Origin: Tautonia sociabilis
Lineage (GTDB): Bacteria > Planctomycetota > Planctomycetia > Isosphaerales > Isosphaeraceae
DNA length: 64,000 bases
Assembly (NCBI RefSeq): GCF_003977685.1
Contig: NZ_RYZH01000015.1
Location: 62,001-126,000 of the forward strand
Direction of reading: 5' to 3'
The first letter of the stretch is position 1, and each line of letters opens with the position of its first letter. Shown here one piece after another: positions 8,809 through 17,416 of the stretch. Below the pieces are notes generated by a model. It did no database searches, had not been told where the DNA came from, and saw nothing but the letters and a program-made list of their open reading frames with translations. Both the position numbers and the translations under genes were made by a program.

Positions 8809-9576
8809 TCACTCGGCGTCGAAGCCCAGGCCCGGGAAGGTGAGCACGTTGCGGATGTTCGCGACCAGGCGACCGTCGGCGCCGACCCGGGGGATGGAGA
8901 TCCCCTGGGCGAGCCCGCCGCCGAAGTCGTCGAACGAGTCGCTCGTCAGGCGGCACTGGAACAGGATGCCCTCCTGGAATGGGTTGGGGATGATCGGCTC
9001 GGCGGATTCGTAGTGGATGATGATCTCCCGGTCCCCGCGCCGGCCGTTGCCCACCCCGGGCGCGGCGATGTTGTAGTCGCCGAAGACCATGACGGTCCCC
9101 TCCGGCACCCACCGGCCCGACGGCCCGCCCCAGGTCCCCCTCAGCGTGGCGCCGCCGGCGCCGATGGTGACCATGAAGCCGCCGTCGCGGACCACCCAGC
9201 CCTCGGGCGGCACGTTCTCCCCGGAGACCACGTAGGCGCGGTACTCGTTCCTCGGGTCGAGGCCGAAGGCGGACGAGCGGCCCGGCGGGACCCCGAAGGT
9301 CGCCTGGAAGTAGGCGTCCGCCCGCGCCCGCTCGGCGGCGATCTGGGCCGGGCCGCGTCCCATCACGTCCCGGTGGAACCAGAGGGCGAGGTCACCCTCT
9401 GCCGGCGGGATGCTCGGGTCGTAGACGCCCGCCGCCGAGTAGACGAGGTACGTCCCGAAGGGCTCGGGGGGCGGCGGTCCCTGCGGACGGTTGCCCTGGG
9501 CCGCCGACAGTGCGGCCCCCACTCCCGCGACCATGACGACGAGGACCGGGACGGCGAGTCGCTTCTTGCTGCGCAT
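8809..9576 (-). CDS. Secreted protein of unknown function
   Basis: 255 residues from the ATG at 9576, which has AGGAGAAGG 9 nt upstream. An N-terminal signal peptide is clear (MRSKKRLAVPVLVVMVAGVGAA). The mature part is rich in beta-forming sequence with a repeated pattern of Gly-Thr and aromatic residues (GTYLVYSAAGVYDPS, GTWGGPSGRWVPEG, GTVMVFGDYNIA), suggesting a beta-barrel or beta-sandwich fold. No catalytic motif was recognised. It stands alone between the IS element and a thioredoxin-like gene on the same strand. Confidence 0.75.
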   Translation of the reverse strand: MRSKKRLAVPVLVVMVAGVGAALSAAQGNRPQGPPPPEPFGTYLVYSAAGVYDPSIPPAEGDLALWFHRDVMGRGPAQIAAERARADAYFQATFGVPPGRSSAFGLDPRNEYRAYVVSGENVPPEGWVVRDGGFMVTIGAGGATLRGTWGGPSGRWVPEGTVMVFGDYNIAAPGVGNGRRGDREIIIHYESAEPIIPNPFQEGILFQCRLTSDSFDDFGGGLAQGISIPRVGADGRLVANIRNVLTFPGLGFDAE

Positions 9577-9712
9577 AAGACTTGTCCTTCTCCTGGCGGG
9601 TTCTTCGGATCGAGCATCACCCCACTCCGGGCGACGCCGCCGCGAACATCCCAGGAGCGGGCGCCTCGTTCCGTGTGCCGCTTCACACTCGCCGCATCCC
9701 GACGCCCCGGCC

Positions 9713-10153
9713 CTACCGGGGTCGACCCGCGACGAAGGGGCGGATGAAGCCGAGGAAGCCGACCCGGTCGAGATACCCCACCCGGCGGGCGACGATCCGG
9801 CCGGGCGGCGCGACGACGACGATCGCCGGGACACCCTCCGCCCCCAGCGTCGCGACGAGGGCCTCGTGGCCCAGGTCGCTCGCGTCGATCTTCAGGGGCA
9901 CCGTCGCCCCGTTGAGCACGCCGACGACCTGGGGGTCGAGCAGCGTGGTCCGCTCCAGCCGCCGGCACCAGCCGCAACCCTCCGACTCGACCACGATCAC
10001 GACCGGCCGACCCGACCGACCCGCCTCCTTGAGCGCGGTGGCGTAGTCGGCGCGCCAGGCGACCTCGGACGCCGTCGCCTCGACGGTCGAGGCGCATGCC
10101 AGAACGGCCGACACGGCCATCCCCCAGCTGATCGCACGAGCGAATCGTCCCAT
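9713..10153 (-). CDS. Secreted thioredoxin-like protein (CGWC motif)
   Basis: 146 residues with a signal peptide (residues 1-25) followed by a short thioredoxin fold. The redox motif EGCGWCRRLE has two cysteines spaced CxxC, and the cis-Pro loop reads EGVPAIVVV, as in the thioredoxin_7/DUF255-like subgroup of periplasmic thiol-disulfide proteins. The protein would act outside the cytoplasm in disulfide exchange. It lies in a group of minus-strand single genes; the nearby selenoprotein candidate at 11618-12697 is also a thiol-redox protein, but no operon link is visible. Confidence 0.85.
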   Translation of the reverse strand: MGRFARAISWGMAVSAVLACASTVEATASEVAWRADYATALKEAGRSGRPVVIVVESEGCGWCRRLERTTLLDPQVVGVLNGATVPLKIDASDLGHEALVATLGAEGVPAIVVVAPPGRIVARRVGYLDRVGFLGFIRPFVAGRPR

Positions 10154-10310
10154 CGTACGGTCCCTCCCCTGTTCGATTCGAGTGATCGATCCCGTCGACG
10201 GCCCCGGCCGTCAATGACGGGCCGAGACCGGCACCCTAGGAGATCGGCCACTCGGGCGGGGGAGGAACGTGAACCACGGCACACTTGCGGCGCGTGGGGC
10301 GTCGGGCCCG

Positions 10311-11526
10311 TCAGGTCGCGAGGAACCAGGGCCGCGTCGTGGGATCGCTCTGGAAGAAGTCGAGCAATTGCCGGGCGACCTTCAGGGCACCGCGCGGCGA
10401 GGGGTGGGTCCCGTCGGCGGCGAAGTCGCCGCGGGAATAGGTCAGGCCGTCGCTTCGGGGCGTCGCGCCGTCGGCCCAGAGATTACGGCCCCCACGAGAG
10501 CCAGGGCGCCTCCACCGGACCGCGCAAGGGGTCGAAGTTCAGCCCTGGTGAGCCGGCGAGCTGCTCCTCGATCAGCCACTTCACCGCGAAGCCCGACTCG
10601 AAGGCGAAGGGCTCGGGGTTCAGCGGGGTGCGAGCGTAGCCGCCGAACGTCCGGCTCGAGACGTAGGCCAGCTGCAGGTTCGGGAACCGATCCTCCAGGA
10701 GCCGCGTGATCCGCTCCAGTTCGCGCTGGAGGACCCGCGCGTGGGTGGGGAACTGGCCCCGCGGGCCCGCGTCGGCCAGCTTGATCCAGACGACCTGGAC
10801 CTGGGCCGGCGTGACGCCGGCGCGGGCGAGCCGCGCGTCGATGGTCCGCCAGAACTGCAGGCCCTTCGCCCGGTCGCCGAGGATGACGTTGGCCGCCATC
10901 CCGCCCTGGGCCCCATCGACAATCACCAGGTCGGGATTCGTGTGCGGATCGGCCTCGGCGATCGTCCGGAACGCGTCGAACTCGATCGACGTGTTCGACA
11001 TGCCGATCGAGAGCAGCACGATCCGGCCGTCGTCAGCAGGCCGGCCATCGCGGTCGAGCGGCCGGACGGCTCGGGCCCGCTCCAGCCCGGCCTGCTCGTG
11101 CTCGGCGGGCCGCCGGTTGCTCCCGCCCGGGTAGAGCCCCCCCTGCTCGCCCCGATAGGTCCCCTCTCCGAGGTCGGTCAGGGGCACGGCCTGGATGCCG
11201 ACGCGCGGGAGGGAGCGGGGGCTCCCGGGGAGGGTGATGCCCCGGACCGGCCGAGGGAACGCGAGGAACGGCCGGCCGCGACCTACTAGCGGCGGCACTC
11301 GACGGCCGTCGATCTCCCGGAACATTGCGACGGTCTCGATCGCGAGGACAGGACGAGGGTGCAGGTCCCGAGCGACGACGGCGGGCGATTCGAGGTGCTC
11401 AGGCGGCGCGGCCCCCAGTGGCCCGATCCTGGTCCCGTGCGAGAGCAGCGCCCGCGGTTCCAGGGATTCGAGATCCGCCCGGCGCGCGGCATGCTTGCCC
11501 CGCCTACCTCGATCAGGTCGTTTCAT
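10311..11526 (-). pseudogene. LEPRxLL-type secreted SGNH-like hydrolase, frameshifted near the C-terminus
   Basis: The N-terminus has the planctomycete surface-protein signature (basic start, then LESLEPRALLS). The remainder resembles a SGNH/GDSL-type hydrolase: the block-I region is IVLLSIGMSNTS, and a catalytic-type DGTHPS block appears only after a frameshift. In the first frame translation ends at 10483 with a stop just after PWLSWGP. Removing one G from the run of five G on the minus strand (at about 10488) restores PWLSWGRNLWADG, continues through GDFAADGTHPSPRG and ends at a TGA at 10311-10313. The last 59 or so residues, with the presumed Asp-His pair, are therefore out of frame. Either a real inactivating +1 mutation or a sequencing error in a homopolymer. 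Confidence 0.75.
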
Positions 11527-11617
11527 CGCTCAGTCCCTTCGAACGTCAAGGGGAACCAACGGCACGAACAAACCTCTGGATCAGCTCTCCCCGCCGATTA
11601 CGGCGTCGGGCCAGGGT

Positions 11618-12697
11618 CTACCTCCGCTCGATTTGCTGCACCTGCTGGATCAGCTCGTCGGACGTTGGTCGATCGTCATACGCCTTGGCCCGGTGGCCGA
11701 ACCGGAGGATGCCGTCGCGGTCGACGAGGAACACGGCCGGCCGGTTCGACCACTCGGTGTGGATCTGCATCTGGAAGGCGACGCCGTAGGTCGCACTGAC
11801 AACATTGGCCGGGTCGGCGAGCACCGGTACGTGCAGATCCTCAGGGTCGAACCCGGCCTCCTTGAGCATGTGCCGGACCCGATACGACTCGTGCGGATCG
11901 ATGACGAGGACCTGCGCACCCGCCGCGGCGAAGTCCTCCAGCCGGTTGCGCAACTGCGCAACTTGTCCGTGGCAGACCGGTCAGGTGTCGCCGTAGATGA
12001 ACACCAGCACCACGGCGCGCTCGCCCCGGAAGTCGCTCAGGCGATAGGTGTTTCCGAGTGCGTCGGTAAGCGTGAAGTCCGGCGCGGCCTCGCCGACCCG
12101 GGCCGAGTCCATCCGCTCCAAGTCGAACGATCGGAGTCGGTCCCGGATCGCTTCGTCCAGCGGCTTGCCGTCGCGCTCAAGGGCAAATCGGACGTGCGCC
12201 CGGACGTCGCGGTTGGCGTCTTCGGACTCGACCCGCTCCAGCAGCGGGGACGGCTCCAGCCCGCCGATCGCCCCCAGGGCGTCGGCAGCATACAGCCGGG
12301 CTGCCGGCGCTTCGTCCCCGGCGAGCGTCCGCTCCAGCCCCGCGTCCGCGCGCGGATCGGCCAGGTAGGCCAGGGCCTGGGCCGCGAGGACCCGCACCTC
12401 CGGATCGTTGTCGTCGAGCGCCGCGACGAGCACCGGGACTGCACCGGGCCCGAGGCGTACGAGGCCCTGGAGCACCCGCATCCGCGTCTTCCAGCCCCGA
12501 TCGTCGAGCGGCCGCATGTGCTCCTGCGTGGCCTCCCAGCCGGCGCGGAAGCGGGCGATCCACTCCTCCGCGGACCGGGCGGCCTCCCGGACCGGCTCTC
12601 CGCCCATCGGCTGGGCCACGACGGGGCCCGCCGGGCCCAACCGACCGACCACGGACAGCGCAACACAGCATCCCAGGACTCGCGCGGCAACACTCAT
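11618..12697 (-). CDS. Putative selenoprotein: HEAT-repeat domain fused to an AhpC/TSA redoxin with UxxC
   Basis: Reading through one TGA (11981-11983) gives a 359-residue protein. Residues 1-30 are a signal peptide; about 45-190 are HEAT-like repeats (VPVLVAALDDNDPEVRVLAA); about 205-359 are an AhpC/TSA redoxin (GEAAPDFTLTDALGN, then VVLVFIYGDT-U-PVCHGQ). The TGA falls at residue 239, exactly where a redox-active Cys is expected, giving U-P-V-C, and the downstream 120 residues stay in frame with a normal C-terminal half (NRPAVFLVDRDGILRFG). A perfect hairpin starts 18 nt after the TGA (separate entry). Known biology: UxxC redoxins and AhpC-like selenoproteins exist in bacteria. Alternative: a Cys codon mutated to TGA, leaving a pseudogene. 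No selA, selB, selC or selD is in the window. Confidence 0.65.
11945..11962 (-). promoter_or_regulatory. Candidate bacterial SECIS stem-loop
   Basis: On the coding (minus) strand: GTTGCGCAGTTGCGCAAC, a perfect 7-bp stem closed by the 4-nt loop AGTT. The loop begins 26 nt after the in-frame TGA and has G at its second position; the reported bacterial SECIS rule is an apical loop of 3-14 nt, G in one of the first two positions, 16-37 nt from the UGA. CCG just after the TGA can also pair with CGG just after the stem. SelB recognition is inferred, not shown. Confidence 0.55.
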
Positions 12698-12736
12698 CGA
12701 ATGGCTCCTTTCGGCTGTCCGGACTTCGAGCGGGAG

Positions 12737-13242
12737 TCAGTAGAACTTGCCATGCCCCAAGAATCGCCTCAGCAGGCCGATCTGGCCGGCGTGACGCATC
12801 TCGTGCTGGCTGCACCAGGCCAGGACCCCGTATTTCGTGGTGCAGTTGCGCAGCGGGGTCAGGGGCGGTTGGTCGAGTACTTCGTCGGGGAGGCCCCTCA
12901 ATTCAATTCCTCGAGGGCTCGCCGATGGACCCGATCCAGCACCGCCCGGATCGCGCCGGGACGAGGATACGTTGCCGGATCGGGATCAGGAACCGACCCA
13001 CGCCCGAACTGCGTGAGGAACCCGTCGGAGATCAGATGGGGATCGTCCGGCCTGACCCCCCGGATTCGCTCCAGGGCCAGACGATACTCCGCGAAGGCCA
13101 GGTGGCCGACCTGCCAGGCGACGTGGGTGATGCCCCCGCTCGGCATGCGGAACCAGTCGCCCTCGGCGATGTCGTCGAGGAGGCTCAGGCTGTATCGCCG
13201 CGCGGAGCCGATCTGATCCACAAGGAGTTCGAGTCGGGACAT
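12737..13242 (-). pseudogene. DinB-family protein broken by a 5-bp tandem duplication
   Basis: The first 114 residues (MSRLELLVDQIG to HRRALEELN) end in a TGA at 12898-12900. The coding strand there reads GAATTGAATTGAGG: removing one 5-nt copy restores EELRGLPDEVL and continues to WCSQHEMRHAGQIGLLRRFL and a TGA at 12737-12739. The rebuilt protein is about 167 residues and has the DinB/YfiT-like helical bundle with His in GGITHVAWQVGH and the H-x3-H pair in QHEMRH, the usual metal ligands. As it stands the C-terminal metal-binding helix is lost. DinB-like proteins are often metal-dependent thiol transferases; the specific role is unknown. Confidence 0.75.
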
Positions 13243-13284
13243 CGATGGACTTCCGTTGCTGACCTGGAGATCCGGCGGCCTCGC

Positions 13285-14310
13285 TCACCGGATCATGGCG
13301 ATTTCCGTCTCCGGATGGAAGGCATACCAGGCGAACCAGAGGGAGTACATCCACCGGAGCCCCTCGTCGGCCTCGACCACGCGCAGGCTCTCGGACCGGG
13401 GATCGTAGCGCAGGGTGAGCTTCCGCCCCGCGACCTCGTCCTTCACGAGCGTCGGCTCGCGCCGGTCGGCGAACGCGGCGAGGGGGTACGCCTTGGCGGC
13501 GCCGTCGGACCACACGCCGAGGACCTTGGCCTTCTCCGGCAGAAGATCGCTGGTCGGCCGGGCGGGGAACATCAGGCCGGGCCGGTCGAGGTAGCCGCGG
13601 TACGGGTCGGCCCGGTAGTCGCGCGGGTGGCCGGTGCGAGCCGACAGGACGGTCGTGTCGGGGTGCCGCGCCCGCCAGTCGCGCCAGGTGGTCAGCTCCA
13701 CCGGCAGGGCCCGGAGCGGCTGACCGGCCTGGGGCCCGGAGACGGCCTCGGCCTTCAGCTGCGACCAGAGCCCTTCCGACCGCCCGCCGCGGTCGTACAT
13801 CAGCACGTTGCTGTTGTAGAGGAGCCCGGAGACCCCGAACTCCTTGACCCCCTCCGGCGTCCGGCGGTCGAACGCGGCCACCGAGTCGCACAGCGGGCAG
13901 TAGGACACGACCACGGGCACGCCCTGGATGGTGTCGTTGACGACCTCGTGCCAGGTGAGGATCCGCAGCGGGTAGGCGCGGGCGTCGCCGCCGATCACCA
14001 CGCCGGCGACGCGATCATCGGGTCGGAGGTATTGTGCCCGATCCGCCGCGATGAACTCGGGATCGGTCAGCGCGGGGATGCCATCCTTCGGCGGCCCCCC
14101 GGCACGGATCTCCTCGCGCGGGATCGTCGCGCGGCTCAGGTCGAAGTCGGGCGACGACGGCCGGACCTGCGGCTGCCGGGCCAGGGCCGTCGCCCACTCG
14201 TCGCGATCGAGATAGAACTTACCGGCCGCGACGGCCACCAGGGCCAGAGCGATGGCCAGCTTCGCCCCGCGATACCGCTCGCGGCCACGGTCACGGATGT
14301 TATCGGTCAT
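13285..14310 (-). CDS. DUF3179 domain-containing protein
   Basis: 341 residues from the ATG at 14310. A membrane or signal helix lies at about residues 16-32 (AKLAIALALVAVAAGKFYLD). The rest matches the DUF3179 family pattern: ILTWHEVVNDTIQGVPV, then VVSYCPLCDSVAAFDR, LLYNSNVLMYDR and LWSQLKAEAVSGPQAG. The CPLC cysteine pair is a family hallmark. The family is widespread but has no assigned function. The gene is convergent with none of its neighbours and precedes the DinB remnant on the same strand. Confidence 0.88.
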   Translation of the reverse strand: MTDNIRDRGRERYRGAKLAIALALVAVAAGKFYLDRDEWATALARQPQVRPSSPDFDLSRATIPREEIRAGGPPKDGIPALTDPEFIAADRAQYLRPDDRVAGVVIGGDARAYPLRILTWHEVVNDTIQGVPVVVSYCPLCDSVAAFDRRTPEGVKEFGVSGLLYNSNVLMYDRGGRSEGLWSQLKAEAVSGPQAGQPLRALPVELTTWRDWRARHPDTTVLSARTGHPRDYRADPYRGYLDRPGLMFPARPTSDLLPEKAKVLGVWSDGAAKAYPLAAFADRREPTLVKDEVAGRKLTLRYDPRSESLRVVEADEGLRWMYSLWFAWYAFHPETEIAMIR

Positions 14311-14578
14311 TGCCAATGGAGAAGACCCTCCCGGGCGCCTCGGCCCGCCGTCGCTCACCCGGCGGAGGCCCAATTCCGCCGATGCCCTGCAACCACTCAA
14401 TGGGCGACCGGTCGCGGCTGGGACCCCGGGAGTCGACTATCGCCCGTCCGGCGGGCGAGCGTCTGTACGAGGGCTCACAGTCGGCGCGGGCCGCGTTCGG
14501 GATAATTGCCGGGGCCGGAGTGTGGCCTCGGGCATGGTCCCCATGAGGTGGAACTTGTTGTTCCCCAAGGACTTCCCT

Positions 14579-15349
14579 ATGATAGATGGCTGGGACGTCG
14601 CCGCCGCGAACGGTACGGCGGCCGTGGAGCACACGGACGACGCCACGGATCGCCCGGCCATGAATGACTCGAAGCTCTGGTACCTCAAGCGCTGCGACCT
14701 GTTCGAACGGCTGACGCCGGAGCAGGCCGCTCAGCTCGACCGCCGCGCCGCGATCCGCTCCTTTCGCAAGGGTGAGCTGATCTACTTCCCGGACGACGAG
14801 AGCAAGAGCGTGCTGGTCGTGGCCCGCGGGAGGGTCAAGATCAAGGGCATCACCCCCGACGGCAAGGAGTACATCCTGGCGTTCATCGAAGAAGGCGAGA
14901 TCTTCGGCGAGCTGGCGCTGGTCTCCGACGGGCCGCGGGACGAGTTCGCCGAGGCGGCCGAGGCGACGGCGGTCCTCGCGCTGGCCCGCGAGGACCTGGT
15001 TTGGCTCATCGAGCAGCGTCCCGACCTGGCGCTGCAGATCACGAAGCTGCTGGGACTGCGCCGCAAGCAGATCGAGAACCGGCTGCGGAACCTGCTCTTC
15101 CGCAACAACCGCCAGCGCGTCGCGGGCGTGTTGCTCGAACTCCTCGAATCGCACGGCCAGCGCAACGGCCAGGGCTGGGAGATCGGCCTGCGGCTGTCCC
15201 ACCAGGACCTGGCGAGCCTCATCGGAGCCACGCGGGAGACGGTGACGATCGTCCTGGGCCAGATGCAGCTCGACGGGCTGATCCGCGTCCGACGCAAGTG
15301 CATCACGGTCCTCGACCGCGAGGGCCTGACCGAAGAAACGAGCCTCTGA
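14579..15349 (+). CDS. Crp/Fnr-family transcriptional regulator
   Basis: 256 residues from the ATG at 14579, chosen because AAGGA lies about 8 nt upstream; in-frame ATGs at 14534 and 14660 are alternatives. The N-terminal cyclic-nucleotide-binding fold spans about residues 40-150 (KGELIYFPDDESKSVLVV, GEIFGELALVSDG). The C-terminal winged helix has LSHQDLASLIGATRETV as helix-turn-helix. There is no Fnr-like cysteine cluster, so a small-molecule or other ligand is more likely than an iron-sulfur sensor. It is divergent from the DUF3179 gene (269 bp between), and followed by a membrane zinc-finger protein gene. Confidence 0.9.
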   Translation: MIDGWDVAAANGTAAVEHTDDATDRPAMNDSKLWYLKRCDLFERLTPEQAAQLDRRAAIRSFRKGELIYFPDDESKSVLVVARGRVKIKGITPDGKEYILAFIEEGEIFGELALVSDGPRDEFAEAAEATAVLALAREDLVWLIEQRPDLALQITKLLGLRRKQIENRLRNLLFRNNRQRVAGVLLELLESHGQRNGQGWEIGLRLSHQDLASLIGATRETVTIVLGQMQLDGLIRVRRKCITVLDREGLTEETSL

Positions 15350-15518
15350 TGGCCTGCATTCGCCGGGGACGTCGTGAACGCGACATGTGTACGATGGCTA
15401 ACAGAAATCGCTGTGTGAACGAGGAATACTCATTGCAGGGAGGTTGCCGGATGAATGCGGCGGATGTTTTACGACGGCGAGGCAGACATCGCGGAAGGAT
15501 CTTCGGGGAGATGGCCGC

Positions 15519-15992
15519 ATGAACCGCGGTGCTGGCGAGACCTGGACGGAATGCCCCGAGGGCGAGTTCGCACGCCTCGCGGCGCGGCTACGCGGGCGGA
15601 GACGCCAGCGGACGGCCCTGCGGGCGAGCGTCGCGATGGTGCTGGTCGCCGGCATCGCGGCCTGGGCGGTCCACGGCCGCCTCACGGGGCCCCGCGAGTA
15701 CCAGTTCGCCGGGATCCGCTGCTCGCGTGTCCTGGAGCTGGCCCAGCTCTACGCCCAGGGCTCCCTCGAACCGGCGCTGGCCCGGCAAGTGCGCGCGCAC
15801 GTCGACCAGTGCCCGCGCTGCCACGAGCGATTCGAGGCGATGGGCCTGGTCTCCGGGCTGCTCCGCGGGCCGGGCCGATTCGCGGGGCAACTCCTCACAT
15901 CCGGGCCGCACGACGGCCGCTGTCCACTCCCGCCCTCGATCGATGAGGGGCATGACCACCGCGCCTGCGAACACCATCTGCACGCCGGCTGA
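15519..15992 (+). CDS. Membrane-anchored zinc-finger protein (anti-sigma-like)
   Basis: 157 residues from the ATG at 15519 with GGGGAG upstream. A membrane helix lies near residues 28-46 (ASVAMVLVAGIAAWAVHG). After it comes a zinc-finger pattern with GIRCSRVLELAQLYAQGSL and HVDQCPRCHERF (His-x3-Cys-x2-Cys). In typical anti-sigma factors this finger precedes the helix; here the order is reversed, so it may not bind a sigma factor. No sigma gene adjoins it. It follows the Crp/Fnr gene by 169 bp. Confidence 0.7.
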   Translation: MNRGAGETWTECPEGEFARLAARLRGRRRQRTALRASVAMVLVAGIAAWAVHGRLTGPREYQFAGIRCSRVLELAQLYAQGSLEPALARQVRAHVDQCPRCHERFEAMGLVSGLLRGPGRFAGQLLTSGPHDGRCPLPPSIDEGHDHRACEHHLHAG

Positions 15993-16134
15993 GGAGAGCC
16001 CTCCGCCACCTTGTCCCCCCGCCAGGATGGCCTCGGAACGGGAGCGTCGGGATCGCCATATCAGAAAAAATCAAAAGGCACTGACCGAGTCCCGCCTTCA
16101 CGCGCTGCTCCTCACCCGAGGATCCCGTGTCCGG

Positions 16135-16430
16135 TAGGCCCGGATGCGCTCCGCGGCCGCATCCTCATCATCCCGTTGCGTTTTCGAGCCTGGCATGCTC
16201 GCCGTCGCGGACCCGGCTCCCCCAAACCGCCTCGCCGTAGAGGGTGAGCGGTCGACCCGTGTCCTGGAGATCTTTCAGCCGCACATGTTTGAGTGTCGGC
16301 CGCGGGAGTCCCTGTCCCGGCCCCCCGCCCTCTCGACCTCACACCTCGCCCGCGGCCGGTCGATCTCCGGTCCCGTGAGCTTCCCCCAGTCGAATTCGAT
16401 GTCCTCGAACCCGCGCCGCATCTCCAGCCC
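16135..16430 (-). pseudogene. Degraded copy of the Rep-like C-terminal domain found at 25366-25953
   Basis: On the minus strand FEDIEFDWGKLTGPEIDRPR matches FQDLEIDWGKLKGPEIDRQQ of the gene at 25366-25953. After a frame change LQDTGRPLTLYGEAV matches LRDTGRLLDLYAEAV, and after an internal deletion DEDAAAERIRAYR matches DEDAARARIHRYL. At least one frameshift, a stop and a deletion are present, so this is a relic. The same domain forms the C-terminus of the Rep-like protein at 31791-33053. Confidence 0.7.
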
Positions 16431-16501
16431 CGACATACGGCGAGGGAATGATCGTCGAGAAATCGAGGGGAAGCACCTCGGAGCTGCCGGTGTCAATGGG
16501 C

Positions 16502-16717
16502 TCACCCTTGCTGCCCCGGTTCCTGGCCGACGTAGCGGCGCGGGTCCTCGTCGAATCGTCGCTTGCAGCCAGGAGAGCAGAAGTAATAGGTCCTGCCCTC
16601 GTACTCACTCTCCCCCGCGACCCGCTCGGGGTCCACATCCATGCCACAGACGGGATCCTTCACCCGCTCGGGCCCACCCGTCACGCTCCGCTCAGCGACC
16701 AATCCCGGCCGCGACAT
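16502..16717 (-). CDS. YHS-domain metal-binding protein
   Basis: 71 residues: VKDPVCGMDVDPERVAGESE followed by YYFCSPGCKRRFDEDPRRYV. The Cys-x-Met and Cys-x3-Cys pattern is the standard YHS domain, common in heavy-metal handling proteins and copper ATPases. I placed the start at the ATG at 16717. The gene is divergent from 16736-17020, whose product is a related but cysteine-poor YHS-like protein; only 18 bp separate the two start codons. Confidence 0.75.
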   Translation of the reverse strand: MSRPGLVAERSVTGGPERVKDPVCGMDVDPERVAGESEYEGRTYYFCSPGCKRRFDEDPRRYVGQEPGQQG

Positions 16718-16735
16718 GATCAGCAGGACACGGTG

Positions 16736-17020
16736 ATGGCTCAGACGGGCATCCCGATCCAGCACGACGGCAAGACCTACTTCGGCTACTGCCAGATGTA
16801 CAGCGGCCGCATCGCCGCCGACCCCGAGCGGTTCACGAAGGCGAAGGACCCGATCACCGGCGTGACGATGGACAAGCCGACCGCGTTCATCTACGGCTTC
16901 CGGGGGAGGGCTTATTACTTCGAGTCCGAGGCGACTCGCGGGCAGTTCGGCAAGGTCCCGCAGTGGTACGCGGTCGACCGGCGGTCGAAGAGCGAGGCAA
17001 GCGTAGGCGTGCGGGAGTGA
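16736..17020 (+). CDS. Small YHS-like protein
   Basis: 94 residues from the ATG at 16736. The pattern KDPITGVTMDKPTAFIYGF then RGRAYYFESEATRGQF resembles a YHS domain (DPV-G--V----A----G--YYF) in which the usual cysteines are replaced; a single Cys remains in YFGYCQMYSG near residue 20. It may bind a metal differently or act as a partner of the divergent YHS protein. Placement next to a true YHS gene supports a shared role. Function unproven. Confidence 0.7.
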   Translation: MAQTGIPIQHDGKTYFGYCQMYSGRIAADPERFTKAKDPITGVTMDKPTAFIYGFRGRAYYFESEATRGQFGKVPQWYAVDRRSKSEASVGVRE

Positions 17021-17416
17021 TCGGGCCCCGGACGGGCAGCGTCGCCCCTTATCGGTCATTTTGGGGATCGTCACCGGTATCTCCGTGGTTCGTCTCTTCA
17101 ACCCCAATTCATCTACTCGCCGTTGCTGGGTTTACCTCGCTTCTCGGCGGTTGTATACGAACTGCCGAGAGGCCGATGATGCCGAAGGTTTTCGGGGCTC
17201 GCGCGTGAGGCGTGAGGGGGCCGCCCGGATGGTCGCTGATGCGATCGCCCGGGCGGCCCCTTTCTCGTCCGATCCACCCGTGGAGCCCATCGCTCGAACG
17301 AGCAGTCCAGGACGTTGCAGCAGGGCGGCCTGCCATTTCATGGCGGCGCGCTCACCCGGCTGTCCCGAGGTGTTGAGCATGCAGGCGATCGAATGAAGCA
17401 CCGAGGAGCATCAACG
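17021..17416. other. Intergenic stretch, no gene recognised
   Basis: This 396-bp gap between the YHS-like gene and the gene at 17417 holds the terminator-like hairpin at 17217-17260. Short open frames are present but none has a credible ribosome-binding site or recognisable domain. Confidence 0.6.
17217..17260 (+). terminator. Strong intrinsic terminator-like hairpin
   Basis: GGGGCCGCCCG at 17217-17227 pairs perfectly with CGGGCGGCCCC at 17250-17260 (11 bp, 22-nt loop), followed by TTTCTC. It lies about 200 bp after the YHS-like gene at 16736-17020. Confidence 0.7.

Noticed and set aside
10483..10485. Possible selenocysteine read-through in the LEPRxLL hydrolase
   Set aside because: The stop is TAA and the conserved continuation is in another frame, so a frameshift explains it.
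12898..12900. Possible selenocysteine TGA in the DinB gene
   Set aside because: The continuation after the TGA is not in frame; a 5-bp duplication accounts for it.
11195..13216. A 673-codon open frame on the plus strand
   Set aside because: It lies opposite the redoxin and SGNH-like genes, has GC-rich shadow composition (runs of Arg/Pro/Gly) and no recognisable domain.
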